Origin: Paracoccus albicereus
GTDB lineage: Bacteria; Pseudomonadota; Alphaproteobacteria; Rhodobacterales; Rhodobacteraceae
Length of the DNA: 64,000 bases
Direction of reading: 5' to 3'
Assembly (NCBI RefSeq): GCF_024359525.1
Contig: NZ_JAKZEU010000001.1
Location: forward strand, 62,001 to 126,000
The notes under the pieces were generated by a model, which was given only the letters and a program-made list of their open reading frames with translations, was not told the origin of the DNA and ran no database searches. Both the position numbers and the translations under genes were made by a program. This document shows, in pieces, positions 25,783 through 34,021 of this stretch. How positions within the stretch are numbered: the first letter of the stretch is position 1; each line of letters opens with the position of its first letter.

Positions 25783-25813
25783 ATTACAACACATAGGGTG
25801 TGTATTTCGTAAT
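25783..25813. promoter_or_regulatory. Nested dyad in the ccr/ecm divergent promoter region
   Basis: ATTAC at 25783-25787 and GTAAT at 25809-25813 enclose ACACA (25789-25793) and TGTGT (25799-25803). The surrounding bases 25776-25820 are AT-rich in a GC-rich region and lie about 75-105 bases before the ccr start, on the side shared with ecm. A regulator of the ethylmalonyl-CoA pathway could bind here; none is encoded in the window. Confidence 0.4.
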
Positions 25814-25977
25814 TATGTAACTTCCTCGCTGCCCCGATCAACCTACTCGACCAGCTAATCGCTCGCTTTTGACGCAATCAGCAGAAGGTTAGAATTCCGC
25901 CGCGCTGCAGCGAATTGACGGCGTATCATTATTTCAGTAACGCTTTCACAACCGACAGATTGTTGCGAGGCGACGAC

Positions 25978-27951
25978 ATGGCCGATCCAGAAGCACCAAG
26001 CCGCGACAAGCCCTGGCTGTTCCGCACCTATGCAGGCCATTCCACCGCCGAAAGGTCCAACGCGCTCTATCGCGCCAACCTCGCCAAGGGGCAGACAGGG
26101 CTTTCGGTGGCCTTCGATCTGCCCACCCAGACCGGCTATGACAGCGACCACGTCCTTGCGCGCGGTGAGGTTGGCAAGGTCGGTGTACCGATCTGCCATC
26201 TGGGCGACATGCGCGCGCTCTTCGACCAGATCCCGCTGGACCAGATGAACACCTCGATGACGATCAATGCCACTGCGCCGTGGCTGCTGTCGCTCTACAT
26301 CGCAGTGGCCGAGGAACAGGGCGCCGACGTCTCGGCGCTGCAAGGCACCGTGCAGAACGACCTGATCAAGGAATACCTCTCGCGCGGCACCTATATCTGC
26401 CCGCCGAAACCAAGCCTCGCGATGATCACCGACGTCGCCGCCTACACGCGCGAGCATCTGCCGAAATGGAACCCGATGAACGTCTGTTCCTACCACCTGC
26501 AGGAAGCGGGCGCGACGCCGCAGCAGGAACTGGCCTACGCTTTGGCGACGGCGATTGCGGTGCTGGACGACCTGAAGACAAAGGTGCCGACGGACAGCTT
26601 CCCCGAGATGGTCGGGCGCATCAGCTTCTTCGTGAACGCCGGCATCCGCTTCGTGGCAGAGATGTGCAAGATGCGCGCCTTCACCCAGTTGTGGGACGAG
26701 ATCACCGCCCAGCGCTACGCGATCGAGGATCCGAAATATCGCCGCTTCCGCTATGGCGTGCAGGTGAACTCGCTTGGCCTGACCGAACAGCAGCCTGAAA
26801 ACAACGTCTATCGCATCCTTCTGGAAACGCTTGCCGTCACGCTGTCCAGGAACGCCCGCGCCCGCGCGGTCCAGCTTCCGGCCTGGAACGAGGCGCTGGG
26901 CCTGCCGCGCCCCTGGGATCAGCAATGGTCGCTGCGCATGCAGCAGATCCTCGCCTATGAGACCGACCTGCTGGAATATGCCGACCTCTTCGACGGCAAC
27001 CCGGCCGTCGCCGCCAAGGTCGAGGCGTTGAAGGAAGCGACGCGCGCAGAGCTTGCGACGCTCGACGACATGGGCGGCGCGATCGCGGCGATCGACTACA
27101 TGAAGGCGCGGCTGGTCGAATCGAACGCCGAGCGGCTGAACCGCGTCGAGGCGGGGGAAACCGTGGTCGTTGGCGTGAACCGCTGGCAGCAGGGCGAACC
27201 CTCGCCGCTGGTTGCGGGCGACGGCGGGATCATGACCGTCGATCCGGCTGTCGAACAGGATCAGATCGCGCGGCTGAATGACTGGCGAGCAGCCCGCGAC
27301 GAGTCGGCGGTGAAGACCGCACTCGCCGCCCTGCGAGACGCGGCCTCTAAGGGTGAAAACGTCATGCCCGCCAGCATCCAGGCCGCCCGCGCGGGCGTCA
27401 CGACCGGCGAATGGGCGGGCGTGATGCGGCAGGTTCACGGCGAGTATCGCGGCCCGACCGGCGTCTCGTCCTCGCCTAGCAACCGCACCGAAGGGCTGGA
27501 CGACATCCGCGAGGCCGTGGACGCGGTCAGTCAGCGCCTTGGTCGTCGGCTCAAGTTCCTCGTCGGCAAGCCCGGTCTTGATGGCCATTCCAACGGTGCC
27601 GAACAGATCGCCTTCCGCGCCCGCGACTGCGGCATGGACATCACCTATGAAGGCATCCGCCTGACCCCCGAGCAGATCGTCGCGCGCGCGCTGAAGGAGG
27701 AGGCGCATGTCATCGGCCTCTCGATCCTGTCCGGCAGCCACCTGCCGCTGATCGAGGATTTGATGAACCGCGTCCGCGCCGCCGGGCTGGGCGATGTGCC
27801 GGTGCTGGTCGGCGGCATCATCCCGGACGATGACGCCCGCCGGCTTCTGGCGATGGGTGTCACGCGGGTCTACACGCCCAAGGATTTCCAGTTGAACACG
27901 ATCATGATGGACATCGTCGCGCTGGTCGAACCAGGTGCCGCCGCGGCATGA
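25978..27951 (+). CDS. ecm: Ethylmalonyl-CoA mutase (MeaA-like, adenosylcobalamin-dependent)
   Basis: This B12 enzyme converts ethylmalonyl-CoA to methylsuccinyl-CoA in the ethylmalonyl-CoA pathway. The 657 residues contain an N-terminal barrel of the methylmalonyl-CoA mutase type (FDLPTQTGYDSD, MNTSMTINATAPW, EMCKMRAFTQLWDEI) and a C-terminal cobalamin domain with the base-off signature LDGHSNGAEQI near residue 535 and the later LSILSGSH and VGGIIPDDDA elements. I start at the ATG at 25978 because GAGG lies 8 bases upstream; the preceding in-frame ATG is unsupported. A TTGACG at 25915-25920 is a possible -35 element. Ecm rather than methylmalonyl-CoA mutase is supported by pairing with ccr and by MeaA-like length. 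Confidence 0.95.
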   Translation: MADPEAPSRDKPWLFRTYAGHSTAERSNALYRANLAKGQTGLSVAFDLPTQTGYDSDHVLARGEVGKVGVPICHLGDMRALFDQIPLDQMNTSMTINATAPWLLSLYIAVAEEQGADVSALQGTVQNDLIKEYLSRGTYICPPKPSLAMITDVAAYTREHLPKWNPMNVCSYHLQEAGATPQQELAYALATAIAVLDDLKTKVPTDSFPEMVGRISFFVNAGIRFVAEMCKMRAFTQLWDEITAQRYAIEDPKYRRFRYGVQVNSLGLTEQQPENNVYRILLETLAVTLSRNARARAVQLPAWNEALGLPRPWDQQWSLRMQQILAYETDLLEYADLFDGNPAVAAKVEALKEATRAELATLDDMGGAIAAIDYMKARLVESNAERLNRVEAGETVVVGVNRWQQGEPSPLVAGDGGIMTVDPAVEQDQIARLNDWRAARDESAVKTALAALRDAASKGENVMPASIQAARAGVTTGEWAGVMRQVHGEYRGPTGVSSSPSNRTEGLDDIREAVDAVSQRLGRRLKFLVGKPGLDGHSNGAEQIAFRARDCGMDITYEGIRLTPEQIVARALKEEAHVIGLSILSGSHLPLIEDLMNRVRAAGLGDVPVLVGGIIPDDDARRLLAMGVTRVYTPKDFQLNTIMMDIVALVEPGAAAA

Positions 27952-28057
27952 TGACAGTCCGCATCGCGATCTTCGCGGGATTAACCATCCCTGCGTTACG
28001 ACTTGTCCCACGCCGTGCGCAGACTATAGATGAATTTCAAGCTGACGGACCCTCCCC

Positions 28058-28465
28058 ATGCGCATCGCCCTGACCGCCCTCGCCCTGTCTCTTGCGGCAA
28101 TACCCGCAGCGAACCTGCCCGCTGCGGCGCAGACCTCGTTCGGCAAGGTCAGGCCGGCGCCCACCAATCTTCGCGAATATGAAAAGACGGTCGAGGATCA
28201 GCTGATGATCGGCATCCGCCGCGCCAATTCGTCGCTGCCCCGATCGGGCCGGGCCACCCGTATCGCCACGCTGGTCGCCGTGGCGATCAGGCCGGATGGT
28301 CGTCTGGGCGATGTCCAGATCCTGCAATCGAACGGCGGCCCGGGTCTAGACGAGGCACTGGTCCGCGCGATCGCTGCCAGCGCACCCTTCCCCGCCTTCA
28401 CCCCCGACATGGCGGGCAAGGAGATGTATATCCACACGCTCGGCCTTGGCGTTCATCGCAATTGA
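28058..28465 (+). CDS. Periplasmic TonB C-terminal-domain protein, copy 1
   Basis: The 135-residue protein has a signal peptide (hydrophobic core about residues 4-20, cleavage after an AAAQT-like site near 25) followed by one TonB-C-like domain: ATLVAVAIRPDGRLGDVQIL, GLDEALVRAIAASAPFPAFT. It lacks the N-terminal anchor and proline-rich spacer of true TonB, so it is a soluble or loosely associated periplasmic protein. The family is typically annotated as energy transducer TonB or cell-envelope biogenesis, but the role here is unknown. The next gene, 11 bases downstream, encodes a clear paralogue. Confidence 0.85.
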   Translation: MRIALTALALSLAAIPAANLPAAAQTSFGKVRPAPTNLREYEKTVEDQLMIGIRRANSSLPRSGRATRIATLVAVAIRPDGRLGDVQILQSNGGPGLDEALVRAIAASAPFPAFTPDMAGKEMYIHTLGLGVHRN

Positions 28466-28476
28466 GGCGGGCGAAC

Positions 28477-28902
28477 ATGATACCTCGTCGTAAATCCGTG
28501 GCGCCTTGTGTTGCCCTCGCCCTCAGCCTGGCCGTGACCCTGCCTGCGGTGGTAGGCCCCGCAGCGGCCCAAACCCAGTTCGGCTCGATCGAGACGATGC
28601 GGCCGGCCGACATGCAGGAATGGGGTACCCTGTTGTCGGCCAACGTGCATCGGCAGGCCGGAACCATCGCTGGGTCCATGTCGAACCTGACGTTGACGGA
28701 GCCAGTCGAACTGTCGTTTTCCCTCACGGTCGATCCGTCCGGCACGATCGTGTCGGGTCGCGTTGTCGACAGTTCGGGCTACGGGGCGCTGGACGAGGCC
28801 GCCCTCCGCCTCGTGCGCAACATGCCCCCGATGCCGGCCTTCACGCCCGACATGCCGCAAGAACCGCTCACCTTTCGGCAGCGCATCACGATCCAGCGCT
28901 AA
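28477..28902 (+). CDS. Periplasmic TonB C-terminal-domain protein, copy 2
   Basis: The product has 141 residues from the ATG at 28477; GAGG overlaps the stop of the preceding gene and sits 9 bases upstream. It has a signal peptide (hydrophobic part about 9-32, AAAQTQFG site) and a TonB-C-like domain with ELSFSLTVDPSGTIVSGRVV and GALDEAALRLVRNMPPMPAFTP. The shared PAFTPDM element and identical layout show that it arose by duplication with the previous gene, though the two have diverged strongly. The two are probably co-transcribed, ahead of ffh. Confidence 0.83.
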   Translation: MIPRRKSVAPCVALALSLAVTLPAVVGPAAAQTQFGSIETMRPADMQEWGTLLSANVHRQAGTIAGSMSNLTLTEPVELSFSLTVDPSGTIVSGRVVDSSGYGALDEAALRLVRNMPPMPAFTPDMPQEPLTFRQRITIQR

Positions 28903-28973
28903 GCCGCCGGCGCCGCGTCATGGCCGGCGTTGTTGACTCGCACCGCCGTCTCGCCTATCTGCATCGGCAATTC

Positions 28974-28994
28974 CCGGAAGGCTGATCCTTCCGG
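28974..28994 (+). repeat. Perfect 8-bp hairpin between the TonB-C genes and ffh
   Basis: CCGGAAGG and CCTTCCGG flank a 5-base loop. The next bases form a second weaker stem (CCCCG/CGGGG). There is no T-tract, so this may be a weak terminator for the TonB-C pair or structure in the ffh leader. Confidence 0.4.
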
Positions 28995-29079
28995 TCCCCG
29001 TCGTCGCGGGGATCGCCCCCCGTCAGCGCGTCGCGCCCACGGGGGCCATCTTGCTTTAACGGACCGCTGGAGGCCCGCG

Positions 29080-30576
29080 ATGTTCGAGAACCTGTCCGAC
29101 CGCCTCGGCGGAGTCTTCGACCGCCTGACCAAGCAGGGCGCGCTGTCCGAAGACGACGTCACCGCCGCGATGCGCGAGGTGCGCACGGCGCTTCTGGAAG
29201 CGGACGTTTCGCTGCCGGTCGCGCGGTCCTTCGTGAAGTCGATCACCGCAAAGGCCACCGGCGCCGCCGTCACCAGATCGGTCACGCCCGGCCAGCAGGT
29301 CGTCAAGATCGTCCATGACGAGCTGATCAAGGTCCTGCAGGGCGAGGGCGAACCCGACACGCTGCGCATCGACAACCCGCCCGCGCCGATCCTGATGGTC
29401 GGCCTTCAGGGCTCGGGCAAGACGACCACGACCGCCAAGCTGGCCAAGCGCCTGAAGGACCGCGAGAAGAAGCGCGTGCTGATGGCCTCGCTCGACACCA
29501 ACCGTCCGGCCGCCATGGAACAGCTCGCGATCCTCGGCCAGCAGATAGGCGTCGACACGCTGCCGATCATCAAGGGCGAAAGCGCGGTCCAGATCGCCAA
29601 ACGCGCCAAACAGCAGGCCAGCCTTGGCGGCTACGACGTCTACATGCTCGACACCGCCGGCCGTCTGCACATCGACGAAACGCTGATGGACGAGGTTCAG
29701 GCCGTCCGCGATGTCGCCAACCCGCGCGAAACGATGCTGGTCGTCGACGGGCTGACAGGCCAGGACGCGGTCAATGTCGCCACCGAGTTCGACCAGAAAG
29801 TTGGCGTCTCGGGCGTGGTGCTGACCCGGATGGACGGCGACGGGCGCGGCGGTGCGGCGCTCTCGATGCGCGCGGTCACGGGCAAGCCGATCCGCTTCGT
29901 GGGCCTCGGTGAAAAGATGGACGCGCTTGAGGCGTTCGACGCGCAGCGCATCGCCGGCCGTATCCTCGGCATGGGCGACATCGTGGCCTTGGTCGAGCGC
30001 GCGCAGGAAGTGCTGGAGGTCGAACAGGCCGAGCGCATGATGAAGCGGTTCCAGAAGGGCCTCTTCAACATGAACGACCTGAAGAACCAGCTTGAGCAGA
30101 TGCAGAAGATGGGCGGCATGCAGTCGATCATGGGCATGATGCCGGGCATGGCGAAGATGGCCAAACAGGCCGAACAGGCCGGCATGGACGACAGCGTCAT
30201 CCGCCGTCAGGTCGCGCTGATCAACTCGATGACCAAGAAGGAACGCGCCAATCCCGACCTGCTGCAGGCCAGCCGCAAGAAGCGGATCGCAGCTGGCGCA
30301 GGCATGGAAGTCGCAGAACTGAACCGCCTGCTGAAGATGCAGAAGCAGATGGCCGACACGATGAAGAAGCTCGGCAAGATGGGTAAGGGCGGCATGCTGA
30401 AACAGGCGATGCGCGCGATGCAGGGCAAGGGCGGCGGGCTGCCCGACATGGCCGATGTCGATCCCGCCAAGATGGCCGAGGCGACCAAGCTGTTGCAGGA
30501 CCCACGCGGTCTTGGCGGCGATCTGGGCAAGGCCGGCCTGCCCGGCGGGCTGTCGGGGATGTTCGGGAAGAAGTGA
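29080..30576 (+). CDS. ffh: Signal recognition particle protein Ffh
   Basis: Ffh is the SRP54 GTPase that, with 4.5S RNA, delivers nascent membrane proteins to FtsY. The 498-residue product starts MFENLSDRLGGVFDRLTKQG (N domain), has the G-domain P-loop GLQGSGKTTT near residue 108, DTAGR near 190, TRMDGDGRGG near 250, and a methionine-rich M domain from about 300 with a Gly/Met-rich tail. The ATG at 29080 has GGAGG upstream; longer in-frame starts only add untranslatable-looking leader. Its stop overlaps the next gene (TGATG). No 4.5S RNA gene is seen nearby. Confidence 0.98.
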   Translation: MFENLSDRLGGVFDRLTKQGALSEDDVTAAMREVRTALLEADVSLPVARSFVKSITAKATGAAVTRSVTPGQQVVKIVHDELIKVLQGEGEPDTLRIDNPPAPILMVGLQGSGKTTTTAKLAKRLKDREKKRVLMASLDTNRPAAMEQLAILGQQIGVDTLPIIKGESAVQIAKRAKQQASLGGYDVYMLDTAGRLHIDETLMDEVQAVRDVANPRETMLVVDGLTGQDAVNVATEFDQKVGVSGVVLTRMDGDGRGGAALSMRAVTGKPIRFVGLGEKMDALEAFDAQRIAGRILGMGDIVALVERAQEVLEVEQAERMMKRFQKGLFNMNDLKNQLEQMQKMGGMQSIMGMMPGMAKMAKQAEQAGMDDSVIRRQVALINSMTKKERANPDLLQASRKKRIAAGAGMEVAELNRLLKMQKQMADTMKKLGKMGKGGMLKQAMRAMQGKGGGLPDMADVDPAKMAEATKLLQDPRGLGGDLGKAGLPGGLSGMFGKK

Positions 30577-31109
30577 TGACGACCATCGCCATCGATATCC
30601 CGGTCATCGAAACCGAGCGTCTGATCCTGCGCGAACCGCGCCTGTCGGACTGGGACGCGGTGAACCGTTTCGGCCTGTCCGAACGGTCCGGCTTCGTCGG
30701 CGGTCCGTTCGAGGAATGGCAGAACTGGGGCGCCCTGACCGGCACCATCGGCCATTGGGCATTGCGCGGCTATGGCATGTGGTCGGTCGAGGATCGGGCC
30801 TCGGGCGAGATTGCCGGCCGCGTCGGCATCCTCAACCCCATCGACTGGCCCGAGCCTGAAATCGGCTGGCATGTCTATGAAGGGTTCGAAGGCAAGGGCA
30901 TCGCCTATGAAGCTGCGATTGCCGCACGCGATCATGCTAAGACCCATCTGGGCCTCGGCCCGCTGATCTCGCAGATTCACCCCGACAACCATCGCTCTCG
31001 CCGGCTTGCCGAACGCATGGGCGCCCATGTCGAGCGTGAAGGCACGGTCCGGGGCACGCCCTGCCTGATCTACCGCCACCCCGCGAATTCCACCGAAGGG
31101 TCCGCCTGA
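30576..31109 (+). CDS. GNAT family N-acetyltransferase (RimJ/RimL-like)
   Basis: The 177-residue protein has the RimJ/RimL layout: ETERLILREPRLSDWDAV at the N-terminus, EIGWHVYEGFEGKGIAYEAA with the acetyl-CoA pyrophosphate-binding turn, and HPDNHRSRRLAERMGAHVE near the C-terminus. It transfers an acetyl group to an amine, often an N-terminus of a protein, but the target is unknown. Its ATG shares a base with the ffh stop, so it is translationally coupled to ffh. A GTG three bases earlier is an alternative start. Confidence 0.88.
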   Translation: MTTIAIDIPVIETERLILREPRLSDWDAVNRFGLSERSGFVGGPFEEWQNWGALTGTIGHWALRGYGMWSVEDRASGEIAGRVGILNPIDWPEPEIGWHVYEGFEGKGIAYEAAIAARDHAKTHLGLGPLISQIHPDNHRSRRLAERMGAHVEREGTVRGTPCLIYRHPANSTEGSA

Positions 31110-31111
31110 TG

Positions 31112-31139
31112 CCCTTCTCCCTGGTCCAGATATCCTCGG
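31112..31139. repeat. REP-like intergenic element, copy 1
   Basis: CCCTTCT at 31112 and ATATCC at 31130 belong to a 27-base segment that matches 19 of 27 positions with 42510-42536. It lies in the 82-base gap between the GNAT and chorismate mutase genes and is followed by a GC-rich imperfect hairpin. Similar CAAATATCCCCG elements are familiar from Rhodobacteraceae spacers (recollection, unverified). Confidence 0.35.
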
Positions 31140-31191
31140 AAGTGCGGGGGCAGACAGCCACTGCCCGCGACCTCGTCACCGGAGCTGCCGC

Positions 31192-31512
31192 ATGACCGAA
31201 GCCGCCATCCGCGCCGCGGCGCTTCTGCGTGACCATCGCGCCAGCATCGACAGGCTGGACGCGATCCTCGTCTACACGCTGGCCGAAAGGTTCAAGCACA
31301 CTCAATCCGTCGGCCGCCTCAAGGCCGAACACGATCTTCCGCCCTCTGATCCCGCCCGCGAGGCGACCCAGATCGAGCGGCTGGAACGGCTTGCACGCGA
31401 GGCCGATCTCGACCCCGAATTCGCGCGCAAGCTCCTCAACTTCGTGATCGCCGAAGTGATCCGGCACCACGAACACCACCAATCGCAGACCCAACCTCAG
31501 GCCGGGGAATAA
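31192..31512 (+). CDS. Chorismate mutase, AroQ type
   Basis: This enzyme converts chorismate to prephenate, the branch point to phenylalanine and tyrosine. The 106-residue all-helical protein fits the short AroQ class: [19 protein letters not shown] in helix 1, [19 protein letters not shown] in the region of the catalytic Arg/Lys, and a final helix with [10 protein letters not shown]. It is a stand-alone enzyme, not fused to prephenate dehydratase. Its place between ffh and rpsP is a conserved order in Rhodobacteraceae and says little about regulation. Confidence 0.9.
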   Translation: MTEAAIRAAALLRDHRASIDRLDAILVYTLAERFKHTQSVGRLKAEHDLPPSDPAREATQIERLERLAREADLDPEFARKLLNFVIAEVIRHHEHHQSQTQPQAGE

Positions 31513-31547
31513 CCCCGCCCGAAACGCCATTTCAAAGGAGTATCCCG

Positions 31548-31958
31548 ATGGCCATGAAGATCCGCCTTGCCCGTGGTGGCAGCAAGAAACGTCCGTTCTA
31601 TTCGATCGTCGCGACCGATAGTCGCATGCCTCGCGACGGTCGCTTCCTGGAAAAGCTGGGCAGCTACAACCCGCTGCTGCCGAAAGACAGCGAAGAGCGC
31701 GTGAAGATGGACATGGAGCGCGTGAAGCACTGGCTGGACCAGGGCGCGCAGCCGACCGACCGCGTGGCGCGTTTCCTGGAAGCCGCCGGCGTCAAGGACA
31801 AGACCGAGCGCGCGAACCTGAAAAAAGGTGAACCCGGCAAGGCCGCGCAGGACCGCGCCAAGAAGCGCGCCGACCGCGAAGCCGCCGCAGCCGAGGCCGC
31901 CAATGCGCCCGCCGAGGAAGCTGCCGCCGAAGCGCCCGCCGAAACCTCGGCGGAATGA
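31548..31958 (+). CDS. rpsP: Small ribosomal subunit protein bS16
   Basis: S16 is a 30S assembly protein. The 136 residues begin [33 protein letters not shown] in the family pattern (shown here in part), with GSYNPLLP and [16 protein letters not shown]. The core is about 80-85 residues; the remainder is an Ala/Glu-rich tail ([19 protein letters not shown]), an extension often seen in alphaproteobacteria. GGAGTATCCCG precedes the ATG. rimM follows after 4 bases. Confidence 0.98.
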   Translation: MAMKIRLARGGSKKRPFYSIVATDSRMPRDGRFLEKLGSYNPLLPKDSEERVKMDMERVKHWLDQGAQPTDRVARFLEAAGVKDKTERANLKKGEPGKAAQDRAKKRADREAAAAEAANAPAEEAAAEAPAETSAE

Positions 31959-31962
31959 TCGC

Positions 31963-32487
31963 ATGGCCGGCGCGGATAAGGTCTGCGTCGGTGCCATCGC
32001 GGGCGCCTTCGGCGTCCGCGGCGAGGTGCGGCTGAAAAGCTTCTGTGCCGAACCGGGCGACATCGCCAGCTACGGCGCCTTGTCAACCGAGGATGGCGCG
32101 CGGCAGTACATCGTGACGCTGACCCGCCCCGTCACCGGCGGGTTCGGCGCGCGCCTGTCGGGCGTGGCCACCCGCGAACAGGCGGAGGCGCTGAAAGGCA
32201 CGACGCTCTGGGCGCCCCGCGACGCCCTGCCCTCGCTGCCGGACGACGAATTCTACCACACCGACCTGATCGGGCTGGAAGTCGTCGATACCGGCGGCGC
32301 GACGCTTGGCCGCGTCCGTGCGATCTACGATCACGGCGCGGGCGACATCCTCGAGGTGGTGGGCAAGGGCCTGATCCTTCTGCCCTTCACCCGTGCGGTC
32401 GTCCCGACCGTCGACCTTGCGGCTGGCCGCATCGTCGCCGACCCGCCGGCCGAGGACAGCGATCCGGCGCCCGCCTTCGATGAGTGA
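31963..32487 (+). CDS. rimM: Ribosome maturation factor RimM
   Basis: RimM binds S19 and helps mature the head of the 30S subunit. The 174-residue product has the N-terminal RimM motif [19 protein letters not shown], the linker, and a PRC-barrel-like C-terminal domain with [32 protein letters not shown] and the terminal IVADPPA. I begin at the ATG at 31963-31965, 4 bases after the rpsP stop. Its last 8 bases overlap the start of trmD. Confidence 0.96.
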   Translation: MAGADKVCVGAIAGAFGVRGEVRLKSFCAEPGDIASYGALSTEDGARQYIVTLTRPVTGGFGARLSGVATREQAEALKGTTLWAPRDALPSLPDDEFYHTDLIGLEVVDTGGATLGRVRAIYDHGAGDILEVVGKGLILLPFTRAVVPTVDLAAGRIVADPPAEDSDPAPAFDE

Positions 32488-33334
32488 TCCACGCACCTCG
32501 AAATCGCATGGCCGACTTTCGGTCCGCGCGAGCCGCCAGCCGCGCGACCTGATGGCCGAGCCGCAGCATGTCGGCGCCTGGACCGCGAACATCGTCACCC
32601 TGTTCCCCGAGGCTTTCCCCGGCACGCTGGGCCTTTCGCTGACAGGCAAGGCGCTGGCCGACGGTCTGTGGAATCTGCGCACGATCCCGCTGCGCGAGTA
32701 CGGGTTGGGAAAGCACCGCAACGTCGATGATACGCCGGCGGGCGGCGGCGCGGGTCTGGTGATGCGCCCCGACGTGATGGCCGCCGCCTTGGCAAAGGCC
32801 GATCCCGGCCTGCCCGTCATCTACCTGTCGCCCCGCGGCCGTCCCTTCACCCAGGCCCGCGCCCGCGCGCTGGCCGAAGGGCCCGGAATGACGCTGATCT
32901 GCGGCCGGTTCGAGGGGCTGGACCAGCGCCTTCTGGACGCCCGCAACGTCGAGGAAATCAGCATCGGCGACTACGTCCTGACCGGCGGAGAGATCGCGGC
33001 TCAGGTCTTGATCGACACGACCGTCCGCCTTATACCGCGCGTGCTGGGGAATCAGGCGTCGCTGGCCGAGGAATCCTTTTCCGACGGTCTGCTTGAACAT
33101 CCGCAGTACACGAAGCCCGCCCTTTGGGAAGGCCGCGCGATCCCGGAAGTCCTTCTTTCGGGAAATCACGCGGCCATTCGCGATTGGCGGATGAAGCAGG
33201 CCGAAGGCCTGACCAAGGAACGCCGCCCCGACCTGTGGCGGGCATACCAGGACGGTATGGACCCGGCAAAGGACCGACAGCTCTCGGGCGCATCAGACCA
33301 ATCGCGGCAGCACCGCGAGCATGAAAAGGATTAG
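32480..33334 (+). CDS. trmD: tRNA (guanine(37)-N1)-methyltransferase TrmD
   Basis: TrmD transfers a methyl group from SAM to G37 of tRNAs, preventing +1 frameshifts. It contains [38 protein letters not shown], the trefoil-knot SAM site [12 protein letters not shown] and [13 protein letters not shown]. Starting at ATG 32480 (ATGAGTGA overlap with rimM) gives 284 residues with a 35-residue basic N-terminal extension; an internal ATG at 32552 would give a more typical length. Both are possible; I favour the coupled start. A short Ser/Arg/His-rich tail extends beyond the fold. Confidence 0.95.
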   Translation: MSDPRTSKSHGRLSVRASRQPRDLMAEPQHVGAWTANIVTLFPEAFPGTLGLSLTGKALADGLWNLRTIPLREYGLGKHRNVDDTPAGGGAGLVMRPDVMAAALAKADPGLPVIYLSPRGRPFTQARARALAEGPGMTLICGRFEGLDQRLLDARNVEEISIGDYVLTGGEIAAQVLIDTTVRLIPRVLGNQASLAEESFSDGLLEHPQYTKPALWEGRAIPEVLLSGNHAAIRDWRMKQAEGLTKERRPDLWRAYQDGMDPAKDRQLSGASDQSRQHREHEKD

Positions 33335-33338
33335 CGCG

Positions 33339-33728
33339 ATGAACCTGATCGCAGAACTCGAAGCCGAGCAGATCAAGGAGCTCGGCAAGACCATCCCGGA
33401 TTTCAAGGCCGGCGACACCGTCCGCGTGGGCTACAAGGTGACCGAGGGCACCCGCACCCGCGTTCAGAACTACGAAGGCGTCTGCATCGCCCGCAAGGGT
33501 GGTGACGGCATCGCCGCCAGCTTCACCGTCCGCAAGATCAGCTTCGGCGAGGGCGTGGAGCGTGTGTTCCCCCTTTACGCGACCAACATCGATTCGATCG
33601 AGGTCGTGCGCCGCGGCAAGGTCCGCCGCGCGAAGCTCTATTACCTGCGCGACCGCCGCGGCAAGTCGGCCCGGATCGCGGAAAAGACCAACTACCGCGC
33701 GCCCAAGGGCGCCGGCGTGAACGCGTAA
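33339..33728 (+). CDS. rplS: Large ribosomal subunit protein bL19
   Basis: L19 sits at the 30S-50S interface. The 129-residue product begins [12 protein letters not shown], with [26 protein letters not shown], and [28 protein letters not shown] start at the ATG at 33339 because AAGGA lies 9 bases upstream and the trmD stop is 4 bases away; an in-frame ATG 18 bases earlier is inside trmD. The short GAGVNA C-terminus is ordinary. Confidence 0.98.
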   Translation: MNLIAELEAEQIKELGKTIPDFKAGDTVRVGYKVTEGTRTRVQNYEGVCIARKGGDGIAASFTVRKISFGEGVERVFPLYATNIDSIEVVRRGKVRRAKLYYLRDRRGKSARIAEKTNYRAPKGAGVNA

Positions 33729-33739
33729 GGAGAGCGGCG

Positions 33740-33961
33740 ATGAAAAAGGACATCCATCCCGACTACCACATGATCGAGGTCAAGATGACCGACGGCACCA
33801 CCTACCAGGTCCGTTCGACCTGGGGCGCCGAAGGCGACACGATGTCGCTCGACATCGACCCGACCTCGCACCCGGCCTGGACCGGCGGCTCGGCCAAGCT
33901 GATGGACACCGGCGGTCGCGTGTCGCGGTTCAAGAACAAGTACGCCGGCCTGGGTTTCTGA
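33740..33961 (+). CDS. rpmE: Large ribosomal subunit protein bL31, cysteine-free form
   Basis: L31 bridges the 50S central protuberance and the 30S head. The 73 residues ([40 protein letters not shown]) contain no cysteine, so the zinc-binding CxxC of the classical form is missing; this is the zinc-independent (C-) version, which is normal in this group. A very strong AAGGAGAG ribosome site precedes it. A clear terminator follows, ending the ffh-rpmE cluster. Confidence 0.97.
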   Translation: MKKDIHPDYHMIEVKMTDGTTYQVRSTWGAEGDTMSLDIDPTSHPAWTGGSAKLMDTGGRVSRFKNKYAGLGF

Positions 33962-33985
33962 GAAATCCGGTCAGTGCACCATGGA

Positions 33986-34012
33986 AACGCCGTCCCTCGG
34001 GGCGGCGTTTTT
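33986..34012 (+). terminator. Rho-independent terminator after rpmE
   Basis: Stem AACGCCGTCC / GGGCGGCGTT (one G-U wobble) with a CTCG loop, followed by TTTTT. It lies 24 bases past the rpmE stop and is the end of the ffh to rpmE transcription unit. Confidence 0.92.
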
Positions 34013-34021
34013 GCTTGCCGG

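Noticed and set aside
25855..28011. 718-codon open frame opposite the ethylmalonyl-CoA mutase gene
   Set aside because: The plus strand encodes an unmistakable B12 mutase; the antisense frame has the typical Arg/His/Gln-rich shadow composition and no motif.
28974..28994. Possible 4.5S RNA gene next to ffh because of a GGAAGG-containing hairpin
   Set aside because: The conserved SRP RNA tetraloop and internal-loop sequences are absent and the helix is too short; it is a simple hairpin.
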